DNA from: Gymnorhina tibicen
Taxonomy: Eukaryota > Chordata > Aves > Passeriformes > Artamidae
Reading direction: 5' to 3'
Length of the DNA: 64,000 nucleotides
Assembly: GCA_013399875.1 (NCBI GenBank)
Contig: VXAZ01002124.1
Location: 310,431 to 374,430 of the forward strand
Both the position numbers and the translations under genes were made by a program. Of this stretch, positions 1 to 11,644 are shown piece after piece. The notes under the pieces were generated by a model that was not told the origin of the DNA, did not search any database, and was given only the letters and a program-made list of their open reading frames with translations. How positions within the stretch are numbered: position 1 is the first letter of the stretch; every line of letters starts with the position of its first letter.

Positions 1-308
1 GAATGAAATCAAACAAATTAAAATTAACCTTAAAGAATTCCCACGAATCACAAACTCTTTGCATTGTTAAAATTCATGCAAAACCAGGGCTAATGATTCT
101 TACAATAAGAGCATCACTAGTCCCACATTGCCATAGACCCTACTTGCTTTGGCCCTGATCCATCAAATCATTTTAACATGTATGCAACTTTAAATGCATG
201 AGATATCCCACTCAACAGAATGAGTCATGTGGTTAAGGTTATTCATGTACTTAAGAACTGCACAGGAGGTGGCTTTGTCTCCAGAGGCTCTCTTGTTATT
301 AGGGAGAG

Positions 309-355
309 CACACACACACACACACACAAACACACATATATGTATATATATATAC

Positions 356-386
<31 letters not shown>

Positions 387-390
387 TATG
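309..390. repeat. compound CA / TA / TATG microsatellite
   Basis: A run of CA dinucleotides (about 309-328) passes through a TA-rich segment into seven or so TATG units. This is an ordinary compound simple repeat. The short open frames across it on both strands (His-Thr and Tyr-Ile-His rich) are products of the repeat and not genes. Confidence 0.95.
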
Positions 391-1013
391 CACGCTGCAG
401 GCTATGCATATATCTTTGGAAGCCATGTTCAGGAGTAAAAATAACATATAAAACACTCAAGTCTTCATATACCATAAGTTATGACTTCTGATTATTTAAA
501 ACCGTGAGAAGATAACTGGATAAAGGTAGGAAGACATTAATTTTGAGCAATCTGTTTATATAGGGGTATAAATTTTATTTATTTTAAAAATTGCATGCCA
601 GTTCAAAGAAGAAAAATTACATTTTTTGTTGACATTTGGGGTTTTCTTCCTTAGGTTTGAAGTGACTTCAGAGTAAGATTACGGGTGACCTGATAAGAGA
701 ACTGAGATTTACAGCTGCCTTCCTAAAAATGTACTGCCCATTAAGTTTGGGTTTTTTAATTATCAAGCCAACCAACAGTTTTCCTCCTTTTTATTGTAAT
801 AATTATGATAAAGATGGGTATGTAGATTCTTGTGCTTGCGTTCGAGACTTAGCGCATCAAATTTATATGGCAGGACTATCAAAATGCAGATATTATGCTG
901 GCAAATGTATTCTTTCTCCCAGTAAAGCACAGTACCAAGTACCAGATAGCATTTTAATTCTATCTCTCCTTGGATAAAAAAAGCAATCTGATCAGAAGCT
1001 TTTCAGAATACCA

Positions 1014-1035
1014 TTTTTTTTTTTTTTTTTTTTTT
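1014..1035. repeat. poly(T) tract, 22 T
   Basis: An uninterrupted run of 22 T. No processed pseudogene or SINE body is visible next to it on the strand where it would be a poly(A) tail, so it is called a simple homopolymer. Confidence 0.9.
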
Positions 1036-1199
1036 CCCATCTACATTTAGGTAAAAATGTCATGGATAAAGAAGGAATTTCTTTGGGGGAGTTAATTCCA
1101 TATTGTACATCACACAATATCTTCTGTCTTTCTGCAAGATAACTGCTACCAACAGTTCACCACTAACTGTTAACTAAACCTGGTTATTATATAGTATGT

Positions 1200-1340
1200 T
1201 CAAAGATCTCAGATCTCAAAATATTTGTAAAGAAGCTACATATTACTGACTCATTTCTACAGACAGGAACACTGATGTACAGAGTTCTCAACAGAATAGG
1301 CTACTCCCCAAAGATCTTAGATTTGCACTGAGGTATTTTA
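1200..1340 (+). mobile_element. possible ancient amniote SINE/LINE relic (MIR/CORE-like)
   Basis: The order of short motifs resembles the old amniote interspersed repeats in which a 'dgATCTCAAA...cTTTACAAA' block is followed by 'ATTTTACAGAtgGGGAaACTGAgGcACAGAG'. Here ATCTCAAAATATTTGTAAAG is followed by a stretch ending in TTTCTACAGACAGGAACACTGATGTACAGAG. The similarity is patchy and made from memory, so the call is tentative. Confidence 0.25.
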
Positions 1341-4300
1341 ATTTCACAGATTTTTCAAGGATCTCACAGCCACTGGACTACAATGGAAGTCCTACTTCCT
1401 AAGACCTAGGCACAGTAAAGAAGAGATAAAACTTAAGCTTGCAAAGTGAAAGATATATAATGTAAAGAACATGGGTATCAAGTGCTGTTGAAAAGGAAGC
1501 TCCTTTAGTTTAAGTGCTTCAATTTCAAAATACAGGTCCTGAGACAAGGAGAGAAAATTCATATGTACTTGAATGATCTCTTGAATGATCTATTCTTGTA
1601 CCTTTTGTCTTTCCTCAACTAGAAAATAAATGTTAAAAGTACTTAACTAACTCTCATGCAACCCTTTTTTCCAGTATTTTTGTCTCATTAGCATAAAATG
1701 TGGAATATTTTAGTCACAATTTTATAATTCACGGATTTCAAAAGCAGATATATGTTTGATATTTTTTTTGTAGTATATATCTCATTTTCCAGAGTTCAGA
1801 CCCAGTTTCAGCAGTTTTTTCATATAACTCTGGATGAAACCAAACCTTCATTTGTCTAAAACCATGATTATTAATTTTTCCTTCAACCTTACCTATTCTT
1901 TGCGTGGCAAGTTGACGCTTGAACTACTGAGGCAAAAGCTATCTCTCACTAGATATTTGTAAAACATCTGCTAGCCCTCACAACATTTCCTTAACAAAAG
2001 TTAATGGTAAGAATTCATAGAATCTCAAAACTCCAGAATGTCTCAATTTTTTTTGTCAGTTTTTATGTTTACCTTCACTACAACAGCAACCACCTGAAGG
2101 AAATCTGATTTCCAGAGCTTTAGGATAAATGACTGAAGGCGTAAAACATCTCAAATTCTCTTGAAATTGAGTTGTTTATAATATATTCCCTTATTCCTGC
2201 GTAGAGTGGTACTCTATTATATGTTCTCAAACGTTTTTTACTGCTGTTTTCTTCTCATGATTTCTTGCAAAATTTGTACATGGAAATGGAATACTTTATG
2301 GTCTTTGTAAAAGTTAAACCAGGTATAAATAACATGAAGAAAACTGAGAAATATGCTTGCTTGTTGTCACAAATTCAAACTGGCCAAGAAGGATGCACAC
2401 AAAAGTGTTCTTCTCCACTGCCCTCGCAGTTAAATGTCACTTGAATGTGGTTTCAGTGTTTGCTAATTAAATGTTTAGAACAGGATTTGAAATTGTTTTA
2501 ATAAAAGTCAATAGGAATTCTTGCCAGCTGTAGAAAGAACCCTGAGACTGCCCAGTTTCTTTACTTCATGGGATCTAATTTTACATAAAATTTCATGGTC
2601 ATTCTTGGAGAGCTGTCTGAGCCAAGAGAATGTTATGTTACTTGCACATTAGAGCAATGCCTTTGTATTTCTTGGTTACTAGTAGGTGGAAATAGCAGGC
2701 AAACTGAGGGCTCAACCCATGGATTTAATTTTAGAAGTTGCTAAAATATGGGTAGATGCTTCAACAAGGAATGTATCTTTTCACAACTGCACATGGCTAT
2801 CACTGTATTACAGCAAAAGTTATTGGTACTCAAAGATAATTTTGTGTTGAGAGATGTGCCAAAATCACTATGTATATTCTTGAATATTTCTGGAAAATTG
2901 CAAAATTAAGCCCAGTTAAATTATAGGATTTAATATAGAGCTGCCATCTCCTACCAGGGACTAGAATGGTTTTTTCTGGCATAGTGGCTTTTGGACTGTT
3001 TTTAGTTATTGTCAAATTTGATCCTACACAATTGCGCGAATAAGTAGAATGAAGTGCCAGGATGCTTTAAGTGATGTTAGTAGCTACAAATTGAGTACAA
3101 CAGGTCTCTGTAAACCTCATAGGACCTTTTCGTCCTGGAAGTCCAACAAGAAAGGTTTTAAGGTTCCTGTTGCAGATTTCAGTCTTTTTTTAAGACTTAC
3201 TTTTACTGAGATTTCTGTTGGCCCTCTTTCCTCATCTTGTTTCTTCCTCTTCAGCTGAAACCATTGCATTTATATCTGAAGAGCATGTAACATTCCCCAC
3301 CTGTGTGGGCAGCGCTAGCAGTGTGAGAGCTGCCTTACACCTCCTGATCCTGAAACAAACTGCATTTCCAAAGTCTCTGCAGGTTCTGCAAGGTAATGAT
3401 GTGGCTGCCCAAAATTTGTAGAAGGATCTCCAGTGCAGGACAGAACACCACCCCAGTGTAGACCACCAGAGAAAAACTTCCTATATTTAATCCTAAAACA
3501 CCCCAGATGTCTTGGTATGACACAGAAGAGAACTGCAGTCACTGTCCATGAAACACCATCAGGAATCTCACCATGCAAAATGTAGTTAGTATCAAATCAC
3601 CAAAATTACACATACACCCTTTTTTTTTAATAACCACTGCTTCTCACACCTCTTTTGTTACTTAATTTTTGAACCCTTTTCCTTATCTCATGGTCCTTTA
3701 AGCATTTAGCCTTAATGAGAGGAATGCACGGTGACTGAGAAAGTCAAAAGTCACTAAATTACTGAAGGACTGAAGTATTAAAATAAAATCTCCCCGAAGG
3801 TTGTTGATTTCTAATTTTGTATACAGAGAGGAGGAGCAGAGGGGAAGGTTTTGCTTTTCCCTTAATTCTGCCATATTGTCTGATTCACAGCCGGAGACAA
3901 ACTGAAATGGCCATCTGGTTGATGTGCATACAAAAGGAGTGGTTTGCCAGACAAAGAAAGTACCTTTTATTATACAAAGCAATGCATGTCCTCTTATCAG
4001 GCTTCCATTCTGTGGCTCTGGTGGAGCTGCAGGTATGTAGGGGCAGACCCTACACAGCACCCAGATGTAGCAGCTGCTGTTAAAATAGTAATGCAAGTAC
4101 GTAATGGTCCGAGGGCTCTGTGGTACATTCATAACATGAAATATACTGCAATCATACTGAATATTTTCAGCTCCTGGTTTCTGATTTTAGCTAGACCATT
4201 CCAGTTCACTAATTTGCTCCCATCACAGGAGAAAGTATAGCATTTTCTGCTTAAATAACAATTAGAAATCAGACTGGGACCACTGTGTAAATGGACCTTT

Positions 4301-7239
4301 TTAAATAGGGGCAGGGTTTTTGTAGCTATTTAATACCATCCACAAATGTATCTGTCTACTTTTTGTGATGTTACTTCTGTGTCCACATGCCTAAAAGAAA
4401 AAAATTGCTTGAAAAGCATCCCCTTTCTGCCCATATAAACTTCTACATTCTTAATAAACATACCCAAACACTTCCAAATGGTCACTCCCTACTAGTTTGT
4501 TTTCATCTATATTTCAGTTCTAACTGCTGATCCCAGTATATCCTCCTCTCAGACTATGTAAAATGTCCTATAAATTTTAAAAGAAAAATTGACAGTAGAA
4601 CATTATGATAACCATTCCCCTTTCCTGGCCATAGCTGATCAGAGGAATGCAAGAAATTTGTGTTATTTCACATGCACAAGGCATCTGCTGTGTTTATGAC
4701 TTAATTTTTCCCCTCTATGAGGTACCTTCATTAGATGAAAGACAGTCATATCTATGAAGCACAGGCATTGTTGTTCAGAATCAATCCTTTATTTCAATTT
4801 TCTCATCCTCTCTTCTCCACTGAAACCTCCTGCTCTTGACACTGGACTCTGTTGACCTCCTTTTAAGGGGGTATTTCATTGCCTTTGCTCCAGTGATAAC
4901 TATGGAAGTAGAACATCCCATTTCCCCATAAAGCTGTCCAGGGAAATGGAATGGAAATTGCCCTGAACTGGCAAAGGAAGAGACTCCACTCCTGAGGGTG
5001 GGTTGTTCTATGCTGATACTCCCCTTCTCCTGATTTCATGCCATTTTAAATGATTTGCAAAAAAGATTGAAGCCATATGGTTTTCTAACTAGAATGAGGG
5101 TCAAAGAGATAAAGCCAGCAAACAAACGAAAGGAAGATAAGGAGTGATCCCAGGTTTCTAAGCATCATTGGGAAGTTCATTTCCCTGATATGTGGCAGGC
5201 ATGGCAATATTATTAAATGTTCCCCAGGCAACGTTGCTAGGCTCCAAATTCTGTATTTTACTTCCAGAAAACGAAACACTTTCCTTTTACAATCAACTAT
5301 CCCCTCCATCAATACGTAATAAAATAAAAGCTGTTTCATTTCAGACAATGACTTTCACTGTATTTATGCTGTTGTGGTATAAGGTCATATTAAAACAAGT
5401 AACAATCAACTTAAATGTTACTCACAGAATAAGGAAGTGTAATTGTAGCAAAAATAGTCTAATAAGGTTTTACAGGTCCAATACATTATTTTGAAATAAA
5501 TGTGCACAAAGGATGCCTTGGAAGACGGTACTGAATTGTAAGTGTCAGTCATGCAAGAAGCAGAGATTTAAAAGCAGTCTTTGTATTCACAGGTCCATGA
5601 CACAGAGTCCCTATTTGGAATACGAGGAAAGAACATTCAAGGACAAAAGCGTTTCTGGCCCTAAATTTCCCTTCACTTCATTCAATTATCTAGAAACCTA
5701 TCCTTTTTTCCTCCTCATAATATATGACATCAAATTTCTATGCATTAAGTGAAACCTCTCTCTGTTGGGGAAAGACCTCCAAATTTCTCAGCCATGCAGT
5801 GGCAAATTTCAATTGGGCCAGGCTTTTTCTTCATTGATCTAATGCACATGTGTATTGAAATGTACCGTGCATTATGTGTCGTGCATTGTCACCCACTAAA
5901 CAAGAAATAAAACCATTTGTTATACTCAAACAAGTCTCTGAAGGTGATTTCACATTCATCTTCCCATGGAGAGAGCAATTCAAGACTCTTCTCCAATAGG
6001 AGAGAGAGTCCTTGTAGAGACCGTCTGGAGATTATGGTAGGGGAAACATAACTCCGCAGCAAGGGGTCTCCACAGTGGAGCTGTGGGCTGGGGCTTGTCA
6101 GCTAAACCACCTGATCTGGTCTTTGCCCTCTTTACCACAGGAGCAATGCAGATTTCCCTGCTACTCTCTGTTATCAGCATGAGAAACAAATAGAAAATAA
6201 AATAGAGCAAGGAGGTAGCCCAAGACAGAAAGATACCAGGGTTTAGCTACAATTTAGAGAGGTCCCAATTACATTTTGCTTGAGGCAACTGCATTAATTT
6301 TACATGATTTTTGAGTTCCAAAATCTTAGTGTTCAAATGCTTAAACACTTATGGTTGGTTGCTATAATAAAGATGTCGGGTATTCAGATATTTTCACAAG
6401 GTCTACACAAGAACCTCAAGCTCATAATATTATATTTATTATTTTCCACTGTTATATTAGCTCTGTTTTGGGAACTGTACCTTAGGAAATGTCCATGCAG
6501 TTCTCCAGTTCTGGGAGAGGTTGTCCTATTCTGCTGTGCTCCCTATTACCACCTAGCAGGAGAAAGCTGAGCAACACCTTGTAATCCCAAATCAAACTTC
6601 TCATCAGAGACAGCGGAAACCCTCAGGAGTTTATGTCTAAAACTCCTTCCTCATTCTCCTAACAGCACCTCTTGGTCAGATCAAGGTTTGGTCACTACCT
6701 CTTTGACCAACTTCCAGCGTGCTAGAGCAGCACAATACCATTTTGCCTGGTCCAAACGATAGGCTTACACTGGGCCATGTCTGTCACAGTCTCTTGGCAC
6801 CTGTGTACTGGTGAGAGGCAGCATAGCTCTTCTCCCATGCATGCAAAGTCATGTTGGTAGAGAGGAACAAAGGTACAAAGGCGACCTATTTATTTGTTTT
6901 GCAAGCATAAAATGTGCAAGACACGATGGTCAGCTGTATGTGCAAAATTAGTCAGATGGAACAGAAACCTGGAGTTCAAAACGTGACCCATGCTCCACGC
7001 TGAATCAAAAAACCAAAATTTTAAAAAGACTGCCTTTGATAGCGCTCTGTTTTACAGAGAAGTGTGTGCCAAGGACTTACTCAAACCCAGTGAAGTTGTT
7101 GAAAAGACTCACTGCTGTTAAAAGACTTTGAACCAGGCCAAGAGACTTTCTAGAGTATTTCACGAGTAACGAAGCTAAAAATGAGTAACTGGAAAGGCTA
7201 AGGGCAATAGGGACATTTTAAAATGTGGTGGTAGAAAAC

Positions 7240-7460
7240 CAAACATGCAAGCGAGCAAACCGAGAAAGACAGTGACCATCTGCCACACGGAGCGGGGACA
7301 CAGACGTCGATCCACTTCTTGTACCAAAGCAGGCCAGGAAGATCTTGGAGCAGGATCCCGCGGGCAGGAGGAAGGCTGCCCATCCTCTGTCTCCTCTCAG
7401 CGTGTCCTTCTTGCTTCAGCCTGGCAATAAAGCTTCAGCCTGGAAATCTCCCTTGCAGGT
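7240..7460 (+). other. CpG-dense patch with AATAAA between two 12-bp direct repeats
   Basis: Within AT-rich surroundings about 10 CpG dinucleotides fall between 7245 and 7400. The patch ends with GCTTCAGCCTGG, then CAATAAA, then GCTTCAGCCTGG again (about 7417-7443). A poly(A) signal inside a compact CpG-rich segment is reminiscent of an LTR R region, but I could not find matching TG...CA ends with a target-site duplication. It could equally be the 3' end of a small transcript or an enhancer. No reading frame is convincing. Confidence 0.35.
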
Positions 7461-8774
7461 CCCTTTGCAAGCTTGAAAACAGCAACAAGCACATTATTTT
7501 ACCTTCCCTTAAAAAAAAAAAAGGGAGTTAATCAAGCCAAGGACACCATAAAAAATAAGTATAAAAAGTAGAAAGAATTAAGAAAAATAAAGGAATGGAT
7601 ATGTTTCTTCACCACCAGTTTCAGAGAAGCTCACCTAAGACCCTTGGCTGCTCATGCAGTAGGACAAATGACAGAAAACACCTGGCAGGTACCACCCTGC
7701 CTGCACAAGGATGTAAATAGGGCATTTGGGACTGCTGGTGGTATGGGTGGTGGCCAGGGAGGGACAGAGTGCTGTGAAGAGTCTGACCTGGGCAGGCTGA
7801 TCCTGTAAGGTACTGAGCCACCTTGTCAGGCATGTTGAGAACCTTGCAGGATTGGGCCCTGAATGCCTATACTTGATAAGCAGTCATGGCAAAAATGTTA
7901 TACTCAGATATTCATCCAAAAACAGAGAAACAAGAATCACTGTAATTAGCAGTAGATGTGGAATTTTTAGCATAAATGGGAAAACCCAGCATTTAATACA
8001 TAACACAAGGTCCATTTGCAGCCATATAATTGCTGTCAGCTAATGCCTGATAAACCCTGCCTAAATTGGGATTTTATTATATCTATTTTATTATATATCT
8101 ATATTTACTCTAACAAAAGTTAGACAAACTTGTCCAAAAGACTAGGGGTCCATTTTATGTGCTTGGGTGTCCAAGCACCTGCCAGCTGTTTGTCCCTTGA
8201 ATTGAGGACATCATGTTTTCAATTTCCTTCAATAAAGCTATGAATCTGGCAATTTGCTGGCCTGCTTCAGCTAAACAGAAAGGACAATTTGAGAAAGATC
8301 ATAGTTCAGGCTCAGTCAGACGGAAACGATTGAAAACAGAGAGCTGGCTGCTATGTTTCCCCAATGCAGCTTGCTGTCGCAGTTTGACTGACAAACTGAC
8401 TTTTTTGAGGTGCTCATGCCCATTTCAGTCAGAGTTTATTGAAGGTGATTTTGATCTTCTCCATGAGGCCACAGCAGCGGCCATGCCATCTGTCACCTTG
8501 ATTGCATCGTGGATTCTCTGGAGAGAGTGCGATGGCTCCTGATCATTTACAGATTGTGCTGCTTTCGCCTCCATAAGGACCACATGCACAGAGCCAGATG
8601 GTGAACATACACGCTTATTATAAGTCTTTATCTCTGTGCAGGAAGGAGAGGCACCATTAGATCTCCCTCAGGAGCTCTGCTCCTCTCTACCATCATGCTG
8701 CTCTTCAGCAAATACAGTCTTCTTCAGCTGTCATCAACCTACCTCTGAAAATTAAAAAAATAAACAATAATTCC
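7461..8774. other. unique non-coding DNA upstream of the CpG island
   Basis: No gene or transposon recognised. The part from about 8210 to 8600 is richer in GC and mixed motifs than the neighbouring DNA. It lies just before the CpG island at 8.78 kb and might be part of the same regulatory region. Confidence 0.5.
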
Positions 8775-9430
8775 ATCAGCGCAGGCACGAGACGTACAGA
8801 CAGTGCCACAAAGCAGCTCCCCCCCGCCCCTTCCCCCGGCACACACACACACTCGGGCTCCTGCGACTGTCAGCGTTAGGTGGAAACAAGTTTGTTCGCG
8901 AAAAGACAGTTAATGTGCAATTAGGAGAGACTTCTTTGTGAAAATAAAGCAATGCCATCCCGGTTGTTCTTGGCACATTTTTAATTCAGCGCCTTCTCTC
9001 TTTAAAGCAAAGCCTGAGCAGGCGATTGCTGTTTTTCCAAAGGCAGCTTTGTGTTTGTGTCTGTGTTTCTCCTGTCGGAGAGCAGTGATGGGATTCTGGT
9101 TGCCACGGGTTGCGTGGCTGAAATCCGACTGTCAGAGCTGGGGAGAGAGGAACCGGCTGCAGGGAGGGAGCTGTGCCGGGGCCGGAGCCCGTTGGGTGAG
9201 GGAGCAGTGCAGCCACCGGAGAGGTGATGGCAAACGCCGAGCCTATCAGTGGACCACTGTAAACAGATTTGTTGAGTCCTCCCGGCAAAGAGCTGTCCTG
9301 CAATCCCTCCTTGCCGAGGGAGAGGGGAGCGGCGGCAGCCTGCGCGTCGCACAGACGCTCACCTCGACTCGTTTAATGCATGTACCGCACGCGTGACCTC
9401 GGGTACGGGCTGCCAGATTGCACAGTTTGA
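8775..9430. promoter_or_regulatory. CpG island, probable promoter / first exon
   Basis: This is the most CpG-rich part of the window. CpGs recur from GCGCAGGCACGAGACG at the left edge to TACCGCACGCGTGACC at the right, whereas the surrounding DNA is AT-rich and nearly CpG-free. In vertebrates such islands usually mark promoters. There is no clear TATA box. On the minus strand a near-consensus splice donor, GAG|GTGAGC, has its last exonic base at 9363. Weaker plus-strand donor-like sites (GAGAG|GTGATG) are also present. The long frames across the island on both strands (plus 8938-9396; minus 9246-9638) are expected where GC-rich sequence lacks stops, and none has a known domain. The gene or lncRNA served is unknown. 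Confidence 0.65.
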
Positions 9431-11055
9431 GCGCTTCTCTCGGAGAGTTCCGTTTTGTTTTTGCAGCTCCTGCATAACAAACACTTAATTGCTGGTAACG
9501 TGGCTTTTCCTTGATAGCTGCTATGTTCCCACTAAGCTGCAGTTCCTCCTTCAAAGAACTGTAATTATTAAATTTCAAAATCTTAGCAGAAGAACCATTG
9601 CAGACACACATTTCTGGGCTTTGCCAAGCACAGAGCATCCTTCAGAGTGAAAACCTGGCCTACTTCCAGCTACAGTGTCTTTCCTGAAGCACATGGAGAT
9701 TGTTTGTTTCTTTCTTAAAAGTGCTTCTTTTATGAAGACTGGATGTCAGGGAAATAAGATTCAGACACGAGACTGACACCTTCAGAAATGCTCTGGGAAC
9801 TTGTTAAGGTCATTATCCCAGAAATGGGGAGAAAATCAGGAAAATGAAAAATAATGGATTAAAAAGAAGAGGGTAATAGATGAAGATAGCGTCACACTGA
9901 TTATTCTTTGCTTTTTCTCTTTACATGCAAAAACAGGGTTCATATAAAAGCTTTCTATGATTTCTCTCTATAAATTGTTCTTAGAAATACTACAGCTGTC
10001 AAGTAACTTCTACTACAGGAAAACCTCAGTTTCAGTATACTGAGATTCCACCCTACTTTTCCCTTTATTTAAACCATGTGGAAGAGAAATGGATGTTTTC
10101 TTAAAAAACTGTAGATTTCTCCACAAGTGAAGTTTAAATACTAGCTTTGGTAGCTCTCACAGATGACAGCAAATCCTTTCTTTTCTTCCTACTTCAGATT
10201 ATTTTATGGTATCAAATTTCCAATTTTGCCACAAAGCTTTTAACTATTTTACAGAGTTGTTACCCACACTTTGTGTTCCAGATTCACGCATATGTTTACT
10301 GTATACCAGTATCTCAAGCTTATATCAGGGCATTATGTTAGTCCTCTTGCAGTACTGCGTAGGCTAATAGATGATGATAATGTTGTATTTTCTGAATTTG
10401 TAACTCCACTAAAAAATATAAGGTCTCTATGTGGTATTACAAGCGAAGTACATAGAAAAATCCCTGTAATAACTAGCAATTTTTTCTACGCTCTTTTGTC
10501 TGGGTCTGTCCATCCCTTGTATCCCTTCCCAAATTAGGCTAGCATGTGGCTATCATGTATCCCCTCTGTGGATAGAATTATATATTGTGTTCAAAATCTC
10601 TATTAATCTGATTAAGCTAGTGAGTGACTAATCCTTTAATCTCCTTGAGACCACTGTTATGTCTGCTGTGTGTCAGATTTGTAACTAGTAATCAGTTAAG
10701 TAAATGCTAAAAGTTAAGCAAAAACTACTTTGGACCCACTTTAGCAGCTGCTTTTGGTTAGTGACCTTTATAGTTGAAACTGTATGGAGAACATGAGTGA
10801 AAAGCAGAAATTGCTTGTGGTGACAAATCTGCTGCTCCAAGCATACCAGTTGTAAGGACCATCTTGCTACTGCTCCCCCAGTCCTCAGTTAATTATAAAT
10901 GAACAGGTAACTTCCCCTTTGCTTTGTTTCTTTCATTCTGGAAAGAAAATACAGAGAATGGTTTCTGTGTATTTTTAATTTAGAAAGGAAATTCTCTTGC
11001 CAATTAATTTCAAACTATTTGCTTTACTCTTTCTTTTTATTAAAGTCATCATTGC
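9431..11055. other. unique non-coding DNA
   Basis: AT-rich, with no coding exon, CpG cluster or recognisable transposon. It separates the CpG island from the solo LTR that begins at 11056. Confidence 0.55.
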
Positions 11056-11644
11056 TGTGCTGGTTTTGGACTAGTTTTGCTAGTTTCTTCATAGTAGCTG
11101 GTGTGGGGCTACATTTTCATTTGTGCTGAAAACAGCTGATAATTCAGGGATGTTTTTGTTGTTATTGATCAGCGCTTACACAGGGTCAAGGCCTTTTCAG
11201 CTTCTCACCCCACCCACCAGCAAGGGGGCTGGGGGTGCACAAGGAGCTGGGAAGGGACACAGCCAAGACAGCTGACCCCAACTGACCACAGGGATATTCC
11301 ATAACATATGGTGTCACACTCAGCATGTGGAGGTGGGGGAAGAAGAAGCAAGTGGGGGACATCCAGACTGATAGCGTTTGTCCTCCCAAGTCACCATTAC
11401 ATGTGATGAAGCCCTGCTTTCCTGGGAATGGTTGAACACCTGCCTGCCTATGGGAAGTGGTGAATGAATTCCTTGTTTTGCTTTGCTCGTGTGCACGCAG
11501 CTCTTGCTTTACGTATTAAACTGTCTTTAACTCAACCTGTAAGTTTTCCCACTTTAAATCTTCTGATTCTCTCCCCCATCCCACTGTGGGGGGAGTGAAT
11601 GAGCAGCTGCATGGGGTTTAGCTGCTGGCTGGAAGTAAACCACA
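11056..11644 (+). mobile_element. avian solo LTR (ERVL-like endogenous retrovirus)
   Basis: The sequence matches from memory a common avian LTR along nearly its whole length: it opens TGTGCTGGTTTTGG, carries GGGTCAAGGCCTTTTCAGCTTCTCACCC and GACAGCTGACCCCAACTGACC blocks, and ends near GGAAGTAAACCACA. A poly(A) signal ATTAAA lies at 11515-11520, which fixes plus orientation. The flanks ATTGC (11051-11055) and ACTGC (11645-11649) are a plausible 5-bp target duplication with one mismatch, the size usual for ERVL. The TATA region found in related copies is degraded here. No gag, pol or env sequence lies on either side, so this is a solo LTR left by recombination. I am not sure of the formal family name. 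Confidence 0.85.

Larger units (their letters stand above)
391..7239. other. unique non-coding DNA
   Basis: This AT-rich stretch has no convincing coding exon. It contains a 22-T run (1014-1035) and a possible ancient SINE/LINE relic near 1200-1340, listed separately. The longest open frame (minus, 3698-4132) has no recognisable domain, and overlapping plus-strand frames of similar length speak for chance. No young transposon, CpG island or RNA gene was seen. Confidence 0.6.

Noticed and set aside
3698..4132. 144-codon minus frame
   Set aside because: Overlaps two plus-strand frames of similar quality, and no family resemblance or splice context was found.
8938..9396. 152-codon plus frame in the CpG island
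   Set aside because: Stop codons are rare in GC-rich sequence. Frames exist on both strands, and the residues show no domain.
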